In this document: in pieces, positions 35,083-43,127 of the stretch
Layout: each line of letters starts with the position of its first letter
Numbering within the stretch: the stretch's first letter is position 1
Origin: Pseudomonas sp. S09G 359
GTDB lineage: Bacteria; Pseudomonadota; Gammaproteobacteria; Pseudomonadales; Pseudomonadaceae
Assembly (NCBI RefSeq): GCF_002843605.1
Contig: NZ_CP025263.1
Span: 3,749,501-3,813,500, forward strand
Direction: 5' to 3'
Length of the DNA: 64,000 nucleotides
The notes under the pieces: generated by a model
Databases searched by the model: none
What the model was told of the DNA's origin: nothing
Seen by the model: only the letters and a program-made list of their open reading frames with translations
Position numbers and translations under genes: made by a program

Positions 35083-35949
35083 ATGACACGTTTGGCAACC
35101 AGCGACACATTCACCCTCGGCGACCGCCAGGTCAACCGCATCGGCTACGGCGCCATGCAGCTGGCAGGCCCCCATGTGTTCGGCCCGCCCAAGGATCGTA
35201 ACGCGGCACTGGCCGTGCTGCGCGAGGCCGTCGCAGCCGGTGTGAACCATATCGACACCAGCGACTTCTACGGGCCCCACGTCACCAACCAGATTATCCG
35301 CGAGGCGCTACACCCTTATCGGGATGATCTCACCCTCGTCACCAAAATCGGTGCCCGTCGCGACAATGAGGGCGGATGGCATGCCGCTGCGTCAAAAGAG
35401 CAACTGACCCAGGCCGTACACGACAACTTGCGCAACCTTGGGTTGGACGTGCTGGATGTGGTTAATTTCCGCTGCGCGTATAACCTGATGGGGCCGGGTG
35501 AAGGCTCAATCGAAGCCTCATTGACCGCGCTTGCCGAGCTGCAACACCAGGGGCTGGTACGCCACATCGGCATCAGCAACGTCACCCCGACGCAAGTCGC
35601 CGAAGCGCGTGCCCTGGTCAAGTTCGTCTGCGTACAGAACCTCTACAACATCGCCCAACAGCACGATAACGCCTTGATCGACGAACTGGCCGAGGACGGC
35701 ATTGCCTATGTGCCGTTCTTCCCGTTGGGTGGTTTCAGCCCGGTGCAGTCGTCTACCTTGTCCAGCCTTGCGCAGCAGCTGGAGGTGACGCCCAAACAAC
35801 TGGCGCTGGCGTGGTTGCTGCACCGTTCACCGAATATCCTGCTGATTCCCGGCACTTCGTCGGTGGCCCATTTACATGAAAACCTGGCGGTGGGGGAACT
35901 GGATTTGTCGGATGACGTGGTGGCGCAACTGAACGCCATCGCCGGTTGA
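35083..35949 (+). CDS. pdxI: Aldo/keto reductase, pyridoxal reductase PdxI (YdbC)-like
   Basis: The 288-aa enzyme is very close to E. coli YdbC/PdxI as remembered: GYGAMQLAGPHVFGPPKDR, VNHIDTSDFYGPHVTNQIIREAL, LVTKIGARRD and IAYVPFFPLGGF. PdxI reduces pyridoxal to pyridoxine with NADPH in vitamin B6 salvage. The catalytic Asp, Tyr and Lys are present; the site usually held by His reads VVNFR, as in PdxI. A TetR repressor is divergent. ATG 35083 is preferred over an extension to 35014. Whether B6 is the true substrate is inferred. Confidence 0.8.
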   Translation: MTRLATSDTFTLGDRQVNRIGYGAMQLAGPHVFGPPKDRNAALAVLREAVAAGVNHIDTSDFYGPHVTNQIIREALHPYRDDLTLVTKIGARRDNEGGWHAAASKEQLTQAVHDNLRNLGLDVLDVVNFRCAYNLMGPGEGSIEASLTALAELQHQGLVRHIGISNVTPTQVAEARALVKFVCVQNLYNIAQQHDNALIDELAEDGIAYVPFFPLGGFSPVQSSTLSSLAQQLEVTPKQLALAWLLHRSPNILLIPGTSSVAHLHENLAVGELDLSDDVVAQLNAIAG

Positions 35950-35953
35950 GGTC

Positions 35954-36382
35954 TCAGCCCAGCAACTGCGCAATAGCCTTGCGCAGTTCCCCATGCACGT
36001 CTTCGGCATACGGCACCGCGTTTTTCCAGTCATAAAACCAGGCGGGCATCTTACGTTTGTCGTCTGGCTCCGAGGCGTAGCGTGGGAAGAGATGGCAATG
36101 CAGCTCGGGCTCGGAATTGCCCAGGATCTCGTAGTTCATGCGCAGCGCGCCGGTGGCCTGCAGCACCGCGTCGCCGATGCGTGCCATGTCCAGCAGATAG
36201 ACAGCACGGGCCTCGGCGTCCAGGTCGTTCAAACTCGCCACTACGGGATCGGGTAACAACAGGCAGTACCCCGGCAAGAATTGCACGTCCCCCATCACTG
36301 CCCAGCCCGAGGGCATGCGGCAGATGACTTTGTCGTTGGCTCCGTTGCGAGCCAGTGCTACGCGTTCCATGATCAGCGCCAC
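35954..36382 (-). CDS. HIT family protein
   Basis: The 142-aa protein has the reduced histidine-triad motif ELHCHLFPRY near residue 95, with FLPGYCLLLPDPVV and a MNYEILGNSEP strand before it. HIT proteins hydrolyse nucleotide phosphoramidates or dinucleotide polyphosphates, but the triad here is incomplete (H-C-H). The GTG at 36382 has AAGGA at 6-base spacing and is preferred to ATG 36370, which has none. It converges with pdxI, 4 bp between stops. Confidence 0.75.
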   Translation of the reverse strand: MALIMERVALARNGANDKVICRMPSGWAVMGDVQFLPGYCLLLPDPVVASLNDLDAEARAVYLLDMARIGDAVLQATGALRMNYEILGNSEPELHCHLFPRYASEPDDKRKMPAWFYDWKNAVPYAEDVHGELRKAIAQLLG

Positions 36383-36459
36383 AGCGTGTCCTTGATTAAG
36401 CTGGGTGGGGACGGCATCTTAACGCGCTGCAACCCGATTTCCAGCCCTGGAACCCACCC

Positions 36460-37134
36460 ATGCGCATTGCCTGCCTGCACACCGCCGCCAGTAACATCAG
36501 CGTGTTTGACGCGGCCGCCCAAGCCTTGGGGCTCGGCCCGGAGGTGCTGCGTCATGAAGTGCGCGCCGGCCTCTTGGCCGCAGCCGAACACGCCGGCCAG
36601 CTGACGCCCGAAATCGCCGCTGCAACCGCAGCGGCGCTGCTGGCACTGGCGCAGCACGCGGATGCGGTTGTCCTCACCTGCTCGACCCTGGGCCCGGCGA
36701 TTGAAGGGATCGGCACCCGCACGCCGATTCTGCGCACCGACGCAGCACTCGCCACTTCAGCGGTTCAGGCCGGCGGCAAGGTCGTGGTGTTGTGTGCGGT
36801 GCAGACAACCCTGGAGCCCACCTCGCGGCTGTTCCGTGAGGCGGCGTTGCACGCGAATGCGCGCGTCGAGGTGCAATGGGTTCCGGGGGCATGGGACCTG
36901 TTCAAGGCGGGCGACATCGACGGTTACCTGGCGGCTGTCGCCAAGGCCGCCGATGCCGCCTACGTGGCAGGTGCATCAACGGTTGCGTTGGCTCAGGCAT
37001 CAATGGGCGGCGCGGCCGCGTCTGTCACGGCAGGCCCACGCCCGCTCACCAGTGCCCTGACCGGCCTGGAAGCCGCCGTGCGCTCAGTTGAGCACCCGCC
37101 CGAGGTAGGCCTCCAGCAGGTCGACCTGGGCTGA
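36460..37134 (+). CDS. Aspartate/glutamate racemase-like protein
   Basis: The 224-aa protein has the racemase-type fold with the first catalytic cysteine C74 (VVLTCSTLGPAIE). The second Cys expected after a beta strand is missing: the site reads VALAQASMGGAA. With one Cys it could be a decarboxylase, isomerase or inactive relative. The last 51 bp overlap the 3' end of the convergent FAD monooxygenase gene. Target amino acid unknown. Confidence 0.7.
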   Translation: MRIACLHTAASNISVFDAAAQALGLGPEVLRHEVRAGLLAAAEHAGQLTPEIAAATAAALLALAQHADAVVLTCSTLGPAIEGIGTRTPILRTDAALATSAVQAGGKVVVLCAVQTTLEPTSRLFREAALHANARVEVQWVPGAWDLFKAGDIDGYLAAVAKAADAAYVAGASTVALAQASMGGAAASVTAGPRPLTSALTGLEAAVRSVEHPPEVGLQQVDLG

Positions 37135-38574
37135 CGAAACCATCGCGCCGACATACCCATCGGGACGCACCAGCACCCAATCACCTATCGCCCGCCCATA
37201 GGCACGTTGAAAATGACCCTGGTCGTCGACCAACTCACCTTGCGCGCCAAACACATGGATATGCAGGCCTGGCCGTGGCGCCACCAGCGCGCGCGACGCG
37301 CCATAGCCCAGCAGTGTCCAGTGCGGGCCTTGCAGCAGATTGAACACCCGTAACGCCTGCCCGGCGGCGCCACGTATCGGCGCATCGGGAGCCCGATCAC
37401 CGGCACATAGGCTGGCCGTACATGCCGGATGCGCCAGGACCAATGAAGACTGCGGGTACCCGATATCCAACTGATGCACTTCCCTGCCCCGACGCATCTC
37501 GCCCTTTTTCATCTCACCCAGCAACTGAGTCGATAACCCGAGCACATTCGCGGCAACAGGACGACGCTCTTCCTCATAGCTGTCGAGTAATCCATCCGGC
37601 GCACCGTTGATCACCGCCGCCAGCTTCCAGCCCAGGTTATAGGCGTCCTGCACACTGGTGTTGAGACCCTGGCCGCCAGTAGGTGGATGGATATGCGCCG
37701 CGTCGCCCACCAGCAATACCCGGCCAACCCGGTACCTGTCGGCCAGGCGCGCATTCATGTTGTAGGCCGATGCCCACGACACCGAATGCACCCGTATATC
37801 GTCGCGCCCGGTCCGCTGGGAGACAATTGCGCTAAGCCCTTCGGCGCTGAAATCAATGTCGGCATCGGGCGCAATCGGCCCCTGGATCTGGAACAGCTCG
37901 GTCCCGGCCAGTGGGCAAAGGGCAATCTGGCGCTGCATGTCGCCTTCGCCAAAACGATGCCAGCGGTCGCGGGGTAAACCGCTCAACACCACGTCGGCAA
38001 CCAGGGCGCTGACGCCCAGGGTCTTGCCTGGAAAACCGATATCAAGCACATGCCGCACCAGGCTGCGGCCGCCATCGGCGCCGATCAACCAGCGTGCGCG
38101 GACGCGTTCTTCTCCCGCCGGCCCGACAAGCTGCGCAGTGACGCCATCCTCAGCCTGCACGAAGCCCACCAACTCACAGCCGAATTCTGGCTGATGACCC
38201 AGCTCCAGCAGGCGCTCGCGCAGCACCTGCTCGGTCAGAAACTGCGCCAGCATCAACGGTTGTTGATAGGGTTCGGCAGGTGTCGGTGCCTGGGCTTCGA
38301 TGAAATCCGCATCGCTGTAGCTGCCATCATCGCGGTAGCGCCGCTCAGTCGGATAGACTCCCCCCAGTGCCACCAGGCGGTCGAGAACCCCCAGGTCTTC
38401 GAAGACTTCCTGCGACCGTGGCTGAATGCCCTTGCCGCGCGAACCGTGGAAGGGTCGCGGGCTTTTTTCGATCAGGCGCAGGGGGATGCCCTGCCTGGCC
38501 AAGTCAATCGCCAAGGTCAGGCCGGCGGCACCGGCACCGCAAATCAGTACATCGACAGCGCATGGCTCGCTCAT
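37084..38574 (-). CDS. FAD-dependent aromatic monooxygenase (PheA/TfdB type)
   Basis: The 496-aa flavoprotein has the class A hydroxylase motifs: GAGAAGLTLAIDLARQGI near the N-terminus, the FAD/NADPH DG motif (IGADGGRSLVRHVL) and the GD motif (RVLLVGDAAHIHPPTGGQGLNTSVQDAYNLGWKL). It ends with a thioredoxin-like C-terminal region as in phenol hydroxylases. It likely hydroxylates an aromatic or polyketide compound. ATG 38574 follows AGGTGA. A MarR regulator is divergent, with paired operators, so the substrate may be its inducer. Confidence 0.85.
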   Translation of the reverse strand: MSEPCAVDVLICGAGAAGLTLAIDLARQGIPLRLIEKSPRPFHGSRGKGIQPRSQEVFEDLGVLDRLVALGGVYPTERRYRDDGSYSDADFIEAQAPTPAEPYQQPLMLAQFLTEQVLRERLLELGHQPEFGCELVGFVQAEDGVTAQLVGPAGEERVRARWLIGADGGRSLVRHVLDIGFPGKTLGVSALVADVVLSGLPRDRWHRFGEGDMQRQIALCPLAGTELFQIQGPIAPDADIDFSAEGLSAIVSQRTGRDDIRVHSVSWASAYNMNARLADRYRVGRVLLVGDAAHIHPPTGGQGLNTSVQDAYNLGWKLAAVINGAPDGLLDSYEEERRPVAANVLGLSTQLLGEMKKGEMRRGREVHQLDIGYPQSSLVLAHPACTASLCAGDRAPDAPIRGAAGQALRVFNLLQGPHWTLLGYGASRALVAPRPGLHIHVFGAQGELVDDQGHFQRAYGRAIGDWVLVRPDGYVGAMVSSAQVDLLEAYLGRVLN

Positions 38575-38587
38575 ACGGATCACCTAT

Positions 38588-38604
38588 ATGTGTAGTATGC
38601 ACAT
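38588..38604. promoter_or_regulatory. MarR operator 1
   Basis: ATGTGT-N5-GCACAT, one mismatch in the arms, in the 49-bp gap between the monooxygenase and marR starts. Its AT-flanked arms match operator 2, so both are probably bound by the adjacent MarR. Confidence 0.65.
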
Positions 38605-38623
38605 ATTAAGACGGAGAAAATCA

Positions 38624-39121
38624 GTGTCAATTAAAAATGTGCAAACCGCACATATATCCGCCCAGCTGCGCGATCTGCATGGGTCCCTGGTGGAAATCGT
38701 GGGTGTGATGAACCGCCCGCAACGTGACGAAGCCATGGTGCGCGAGGCCGGGATTTCCCTGGATCGCGCGCTGTTTCCGCTGCTGGTGCTGGTGGAACGG
38801 CTGGGCCCGATCGGCGTGGTCGAACTGGCCGACCGCGTCGGCCGCGACTACACCACCGTCAGCCGCCAAGTCGGCAAGCTGGAAAGCCTCGGCTTGATCC
38901 TGCGCCAGGAAAGCGCAGCCGACCGCCGCGTGCGCGAGTCGGTGATCAGCGAAAAAGGCAAGGCCATGACCGACCGTGTCGATGAAGCACGCGAGAAGAT
39001 TGGCGTATCGATCTTTTCCACCTGGGACGAGGGCGACTTCGACAACCTGGTGCGGCTGATGCGCAAGTTCGCCGACGAGCTGAAGGACGATTCGGTCCGC
39101 GCCACCAAAGATATCTACTAA
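38624..39121 (+). CDS. MarR family transcriptional regulator
   Basis: The 165-aa regulator has a MarR winged helix: LDRALFPLLVLVERLGPIGVVELADRVGRDYTTVSRQVGKLESLGLILRQESAADRRVR, with the usual D-R wing. GTG 38624 is chosen because GGAG lies 7 bases before it. It is divergent from the FAD monooxygenase, and two matching palindromes cover its promoter and its first codons, so it should repress both genes until an aromatic ligand binds. Confidence 0.85.
   Translation: MSIKNVQTAHISAQLRDLHGSLVEIVGVMNRPQRDEAMVREAGISLDRALFPLLVLVERLGPIGVVELADRVGRDYTTVSRQVGKLESLGLILRQESAADRRVRESVISEKGKAMTDRVDEAREKIGVSIFSTWDEGDFDNLVRLMRKFADELKDDSVRATKDIY
38637..38653. promoter_or_regulatory. MarR operator 2 (inside the first codons of marR)
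   Basis: ATGTGC-N5-GCACAT, perfect arms, with its centre 49 bp from operator 1. It lies within codons 5-10 of the marR gene. Confidence 0.65.
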
Positions 39122-39279
39122 CCCTGACTGTTGCCGCAACAACAGTGCCTGGACAGCTTGTGCTGAATCGACACATGCCTTTTCTCCGCACAACCGCCGT
39201 ATCCCCTTGAAGTAAAAGCTTTTATTCCCCTGGCATGGCCCGTGCAATCGCCTTCGCATACACCCCGAAGGATGCACCC

Positions 39280-40335
39280 ATGCCCCACACTCTGCCCCAG
39301 GCGCTGTTGCGCCAAGCCCAAACCCGCGGCAAGGCGATTGCGTTGCGCTACAAGCGGCTGGGCATCTGGCATGAGCGATGCTGGAGCGAACTGGCCGACG
39401 ACATCGGCCAACTGGCTGGCGCCCTGCAACAGCGCGGCGTTGGGCGCGACGATGAGGTGTTGATCCTCAGCCAGGCGCGCCCCGAGGCCCTGTTGCTGGC
39501 GCTGGCCGCGCAATGGTTGGGCGCCAGCGTCACCCTGCTGGACCCCGACCGCGACAACCGTGCGCGGCTGGCGGCACTGCGACCGCGTTTGGTGCTGGCA
39601 CAAGACCTGGAGAGCGTTCAGCAGGTGAGTGAGTGCGAGGTGCTGGTGTACCTCGACGGGCGCGGCTTGAACCAGCCCCAACATAGAAGCCTGATCGCCT
39701 ACGCCGACCTGTACATCGACGCCGATGCGCCCGCATGCGCTGCACATTCAAGCGATCTCGCCTTCGTGTTCCATGCCGACATGCGCGTGCAGTTGACCCA
39801 TGCGCAACTGCTGGCGGGCGCTCGCACGCTGATCGCCCGTGAGCACCTCGGCAGCCACGAAGAGGCCTTGGCGGCTCGGGTATTTGCCGCCAGCGGGCAG
39901 GCGCGCTACTTGCTCGCACCCTGGCTGCTGGCCGGGTTTTGCCTGAACTTCCCCGAAGCCCTGAGCACCCGCGATACCGACCGCCGAGAACTGGGCCCGA
40001 CGCTGGTGCTAGGCACCCGCGAGTCCTACGGGCGCCTTGAAGAGTGGGCGCGCGAGCGTCTGCCACTGCCCGGCACGTTCAGCCATCGCTTGTACACCTG
40101 GGCCATGCAGCCAACTCCATCGCCCGTGCGCCGCTGGCTTGGCCACTGGCTGGTACGCCGGCCGCTGCGCGATGTGCTGGGCATGAGCCGCCTGCGTGCG
40201 CCCCTGCTGGTGGGGCCGGCGCTGAGCCCGCAAAGCGCGGCGTTTTTTGCCGCCTTGGGCATTCACCCCGGCAACTGGCAGGAACCGTCCACGCGCCATG
40301 AACCCATCGCCCCCCTGCTGTCTCACCCAGCCTGA
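39280..40335 (+). CDS. Degenerate, truncated AMP-dependent synthetase-like protein
   Basis: The 351-aa protein aligns in style with the N-terminal half of acyl-CoA synthetases found at the head of Liv-type ABC operons (RGKAIALRYKRLGIWHERCWSELADDIGQLAGAL; PLRDVLGMSRLRAPLLVGPALS). The ATP-binding P-loop that should read like SGTTGxPKG is replaced by FVFHADMRVQLTHAQLLAG, and the protein stops where the GQTE motif and C-terminal lid should begin. It cannot be a normal ligase. It is 10 bp ahead of the ABC ATPase gene and clearly in the operon. AAGGA precedes ATG 39280. It may be a decayed gene or a repurposed partner. Confidence 0.7.
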   Translation: MPHTLPQALLRQAQTRGKAIALRYKRLGIWHERCWSELADDIGQLAGALQQRGVGRDDEVLILSQARPEALLLALAAQWLGASVTLLDPDRDNRARLAALRPRLVLAQDLESVQQVSECEVLVYLDGRGLNQPQHRSLIAYADLYIDADAPACAAHSSDLAFVFHADMRVQLTHAQLLAGARTLIAREHLGSHEEALAARVFAASGQARYLLAPWLLAGFCLNFPEALSTRDTDRRELGPTLVLGTRESYGRLEEWARERLPLPGTFSHRLYTWAMQPTPSPVRRWLGHWLVRRPLRDVLGMSRLRAPLLVGPALSPQSAAFFAALGIHPGNWQEPSTRHEPIAPLLSHPA

Positions 40336-40345
40336 CGAGCCCGCC

Positions 40346-41122
40346 ATGCCCACCTCCACTGAAACAGTATTACTGCGGCTCGATGACATCTCCCTGTCGT
40401 TCAAGGGCATCAAGGCCATCACCTCGATCAGCTTCGATGTGAAGGCCGGCGACATCTGCGGGCTGATCGGCCCCAACGGCGCCGGCAAAAGCTCACTGCT
40501 CAATGTGATCAACGGCGTCTACCACCCACAGAGCGGTAGCATCCGCTACGCCGGCCAGACCCGCCGACGCATGCGCGCGCATCAGGCCGCCGAGGGAGGT
40601 ATCGCGCGCACCTTCCAGAACATCGCGTTGTTCAAGGGCATGAGCGTGCTCGACAACGTGCTCAGCGGTCGCAACCTCAAGCGCCGCAGCAGTTGGGTCG
40701 AGCAAATGCTGCGCCTGGGCCGCGCGCCACGCGAGGACGACGCGCACCGTCTGCACGCCGAACAGGTGATCGCCTTTTTGCAGATTCACCCGTGGCGTCA
40801 CGTGCTGGTGGGCACCCTGCCCTACGGCCTGCAAAAACGTGTGGAACTGGCCCGTGCCTTGGCCTGCGAACCGACCCTGTTGCTGCTGGATGAACCCATG
40901 GCCGGCATGAACGCCCAGGAGAAGGCACAGATGAGCCAGTTCATCCGCGACATCAACCGCGAATACGGCACCACGGTGGTCTTGATCGAACACGATATCG
41001 GCGTGGTCATGGGCTTGTGCGACCACGTGGTGGTGCTCGACTATGGCCGCAAGATTGGCGATGGCACCCCGGAACAGGTGCGCGCCAACCCCGAGGTCAT
41101 TGCCGCCTACCTGGGGAGTTGA
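40346..41122 (+). CDS. ABC transporter ATP-binding protein, LivG type
   Basis: The 258-aa ATPase has Walker A GPNGAGKSS (about 42-50), a signature LPYGLQKRVELARAL in place of LSYGQQ and Walker B LLLLDEPMAGM, then the H-loop IEHDIGVVM and the LivG-like C-terminal DYGRKIGDGTPEQVRANPEVIAAYLG. It powers import together with the two permeases that follow. ATG 40346 is the start that leaves a normal LivG N-terminus. A second ATPase (LivF) is not found in the operon. Confidence 0.9.
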   Translation: MPTSTETVLLRLDDISLSFKGIKAITSISFDVKAGDICGLIGPNGAGKSSLLNVINGVYHPQSGSIRYAGQTRRRMRAHQAAEGGIARTFQNIALFKGMSVLDNVLSGRNLKRRSSWVEQMLRLGRAPREDDAHRLHAEQVIAFLQIHPWRHVLVGTLPYGLQKRVELARALACEPTLLLLDEPMAGMNAQEKAQMSQFIRDINREYGTTVVLIEHDIGVVMGLCDHVVVLDYGRKIGDGTPEQVRANPEVIAAYLGS

Positions 41123-41124
41123 GC

Positions 41125-42006
41125 ATGGAATTTTTCTTCGAAGTGCTGATCGGCGGCCTCCTCGCGGGCGTGATGTATGCCCTGGTGGCGATTGGTTTTG
41201 TACTGATCTACAAGGCCTCCGGCGTGTTCAACTTTGCCCAGGGCGCCATGGTGCTGTTTGCCGCGCTGACGTTTGTCAGCCTGCTCGAACGCGGCCTGCC
41301 CTTTGCCTGGGCATTCCTCGCCACCTTGGCCAGCATGGTGGTGCTGGCGCTGTTGATCGAGAAAGTGGTGCTGCGCCCGCTGGTCAATCGCCCGCCGATC
41401 ATCCTGTTTATGGCCACCCTCGGTCTGTCCTACATGATCGAAGGGTTTGCGCAGTTCCTTTGGGGCGCGCAGGTGCACGGGCTGGACTTGGGCATCGCCG
41501 ATGAGCCGCTGGAAATCCGCGGCATGCTGCTGTCGCAATTCGATCTGTTTGCCGCCGGCACCGCAGCGGCGCTGGTGCTGGTGCTGTCACTGCTGTTCAA
41601 CAAAACCCGGATTGGCCTCTCATTGCGTGCGGTGGCCGATGACCCGCTGGCATCGATGGCGGTGGGCATTCGCCTGCCGCGCATCTGGGCCCTGGTGTGG
41701 GCAGTGGCGGGGTTTGTCGGGCTGGTGGCCGGGTTGCTCTGGGGCGCGCGCCTGGGGGTGCAGTTCTCGCTGTCGCTGGTGGTGCTCAAGGCGTTGCCGG
41801 TGTTGATCATCGGCGGCTTCTCCTCGATTGGTGGGGCGATTGTCGGCGGTTTGATCATCGGTGCGGCGGAGAAAATCGCCGAGATCTACCTCGGGCCGAT
41901 TATCGGCAGCGGTATTGAAAACTGGGTGCCCTACGTCCTGGCGTTGCTGTTTTTGCTGGTGCGGCCTGCCGGGTTGTTCGGCGAGCGTGCCATCGAACGG
42001 GTCTGA
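41125..42006 (+). CDS. Branched-chain amino acid type ABC permease, LivH
   Basis: The 293-aa membrane protein has about eight helices and LivH hallmarks: GGLLAGVMYALVAIGFVLIYKASGVFNFAQGAMV, a GLSLRAVADDPLASMAVGI coupling loop and GGFSSIGGAIVGGLIIG. It forms the channel with LivM. It starts 2 bp after the ATPase stop, with GGGGAG upstream. The substrate is set by the binding protein and is not known. Confidence 0.9.
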   Translation: MEFFFEVLIGGLLAGVMYALVAIGFVLIYKASGVFNFAQGAMVLFAALTFVSLLERGLPFAWAFLATLASMVVLALLIEKVVLRPLVNRPPIILFMATLGLSYMIEGFAQFLWGAQVHGLDLGIADEPLEIRGMLLSQFDLFAAGTAAALVLVLSLLFNKTRIGLSLRAVADDPLASMAVGIRLPRIWALVWAVAGFVGLVAGLLWGARLGVQFSLSLVVLKALPVLIIGGFSSIGGAIVGGLIIGAAEKIAEIYLGPIIGSGIENWVPYVLALLFLLVRPAGLFGERAIERV

Positions 42007-42028
42007 TCGTTTTTAAGGAAATGCCTGC

Positions 42029-43096
42029 ATGCTGTATCAAGAAGTCGGTCAAATCAGCACCTCCTACGCGGCCGAGCGCCGCACCTTCCGCCTGCGTCAG
42101 GACCGCATCGCGCTGTGGCTGTTGCTGGGCTTCGCGTTTCTGGCCGTGCCGTGGCTGGGCAACGACTACTGGTTCAGCGCAATCCTGGTGCCGCTGCTGG
42201 TGCTGTCCCTCGCCGGGCTGGGGCTGAACCTGCTCACCGGCTACGCGGGGCAACTGTCGCTGGGCTCGGCGGCGTTCATGGCGGTGGGCGCATTTGCCGC
42301 CTACAACCTGCAACTGCGCGTGCCTGGCTTGCCGTTGCTGGTGAGCTTCGCCCTGGGCGGCGTGATCGCCGCGTTGGTGGCGGTGTTTTTTGGTTTGCCG
42401 AGCCTGCGCATCAAGGGCTTCTACCTGCTGGTGGCAACCCTGGCCGCGCAGTTCGTGGTCGAGTGGGTGCTCACCCGCTTCAGCTGGTTTACCAACGACA
42501 ACGCGTCCGGGGTGATCACCTCGCCGCCGCTGCTGATTGCCGGACTCGATTTCAGCTCGCCCCGGGGCCGCTACCTGCTGACCCTGGCGGTGGTAGTCGG
42601 GTTGTTCTGGCTGGGTAAAAACCTGGTACGCAGCGAGCTGGGTCGCAATTGGATGGCGGTGCGCGACATGGACACCGCCGCCGCCGTGATCGGCATCCGC
42701 CTGCTCAAGGCCAAGCTGCTGGCGTTTGCTATCAGCGGCTTCTATCTGGGCGTCGCCGGTTCACTGTGGGCATTTGCCTACCTCGGCACGGTGGAGCCCC
42801 ACGGCTTTGACCTGAGCCGCTCGTTCCAGGTGCTGTTCATCATCATTATCGGCGGCCTCGGCAGCGTGCTCGGCAATGTCCTGGGCGCGGCGTTCATCGT
42901 GTTGTTCCCGATCCTGCTGGGCAACCTGTTTGCCCTGTTACCTGCGGGGCTGATGGACGCGGGCCAATTGGAAAACATCCAGAAGATGCTGTTCGGCGCG
43001 CTGATCATCACCTTCCTGATCAAAGAACCGGAGGGGCTGGCCCGACTGTGGCAGCGCTTTCGCCAACGGGCCAGGGTCTGGCCGTTGCGTTATTAA
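42029..43096 (+). CDS. Branched-chain amino acid type ABC permease, LivM
   Basis: The 355-aa protein has a cytosolic N-terminal extension (about 30 residues) and then LivM motifs: GLNLLTGYAGQLSLGSAAFMAVGAFAAYN, GFYLLVATLAAQF, RDMDTAAAVIGI and IIGGLGSVLGNVLGAAFIVLFP. It pairs with the preceding LivH permease. AAGGAA lies 8 bases before the ATG. Confidence 0.9.
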   Translation: MLYQEVGQISTSYAAERRTFRLRQDRIALWLLLGFAFLAVPWLGNDYWFSAILVPLLVLSLAGLGLNLLTGYAGQLSLGSAAFMAVGAFAAYNLQLRVPGLPLLVSFALGGVIAALVAVFFGLPSLRIKGFYLLVATLAAQFVVEWVLTRFSWFTNDNASGVITSPPLLIAGLDFSSPRGRYLLTLAVVVGLFWLGKNLVRSELGRNWMAVRDMDTAAAVIGIRLLKAKLLAFAISGFYLGVAGSLWAFAYLGTVEPHGFDLSRSFQVLFIIIIGGLGSVLGNVLGAAFIVLFPILLGNLFALLPAGLMDAGQLENIQKMLFGALIITFLIKEPEGLARLWQRFRQRARVWPLRY

Positions 43097-43104
43097 ATTC
43101 ATCA

Positions 43105-43114
43105 CCCCCCCCCC
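43105..43114 (+). repeat. C10 homopolymer tract before the binding-protein gene
   Basis: Ten C residues immediately precede the AGGAA ribosome site of the substrate-binding gene. Such tracts can slip, but this one lies outside the spacing between site and start codon. Confidence 0.8.
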
Positions 43115-43127
43115 AGGAATACCCTCT

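Noticed and set aside
39280..40335. Frameshifted pseudogene of an acyl-CoA synthetase
   Set aside because: The frame is intact to its stop, with a good ribosome site and normal operon spacing, and no continuation of the synthetase C-terminus is seen in the other frames of the next genes. It is kept as a gene, with degeneracy noted.
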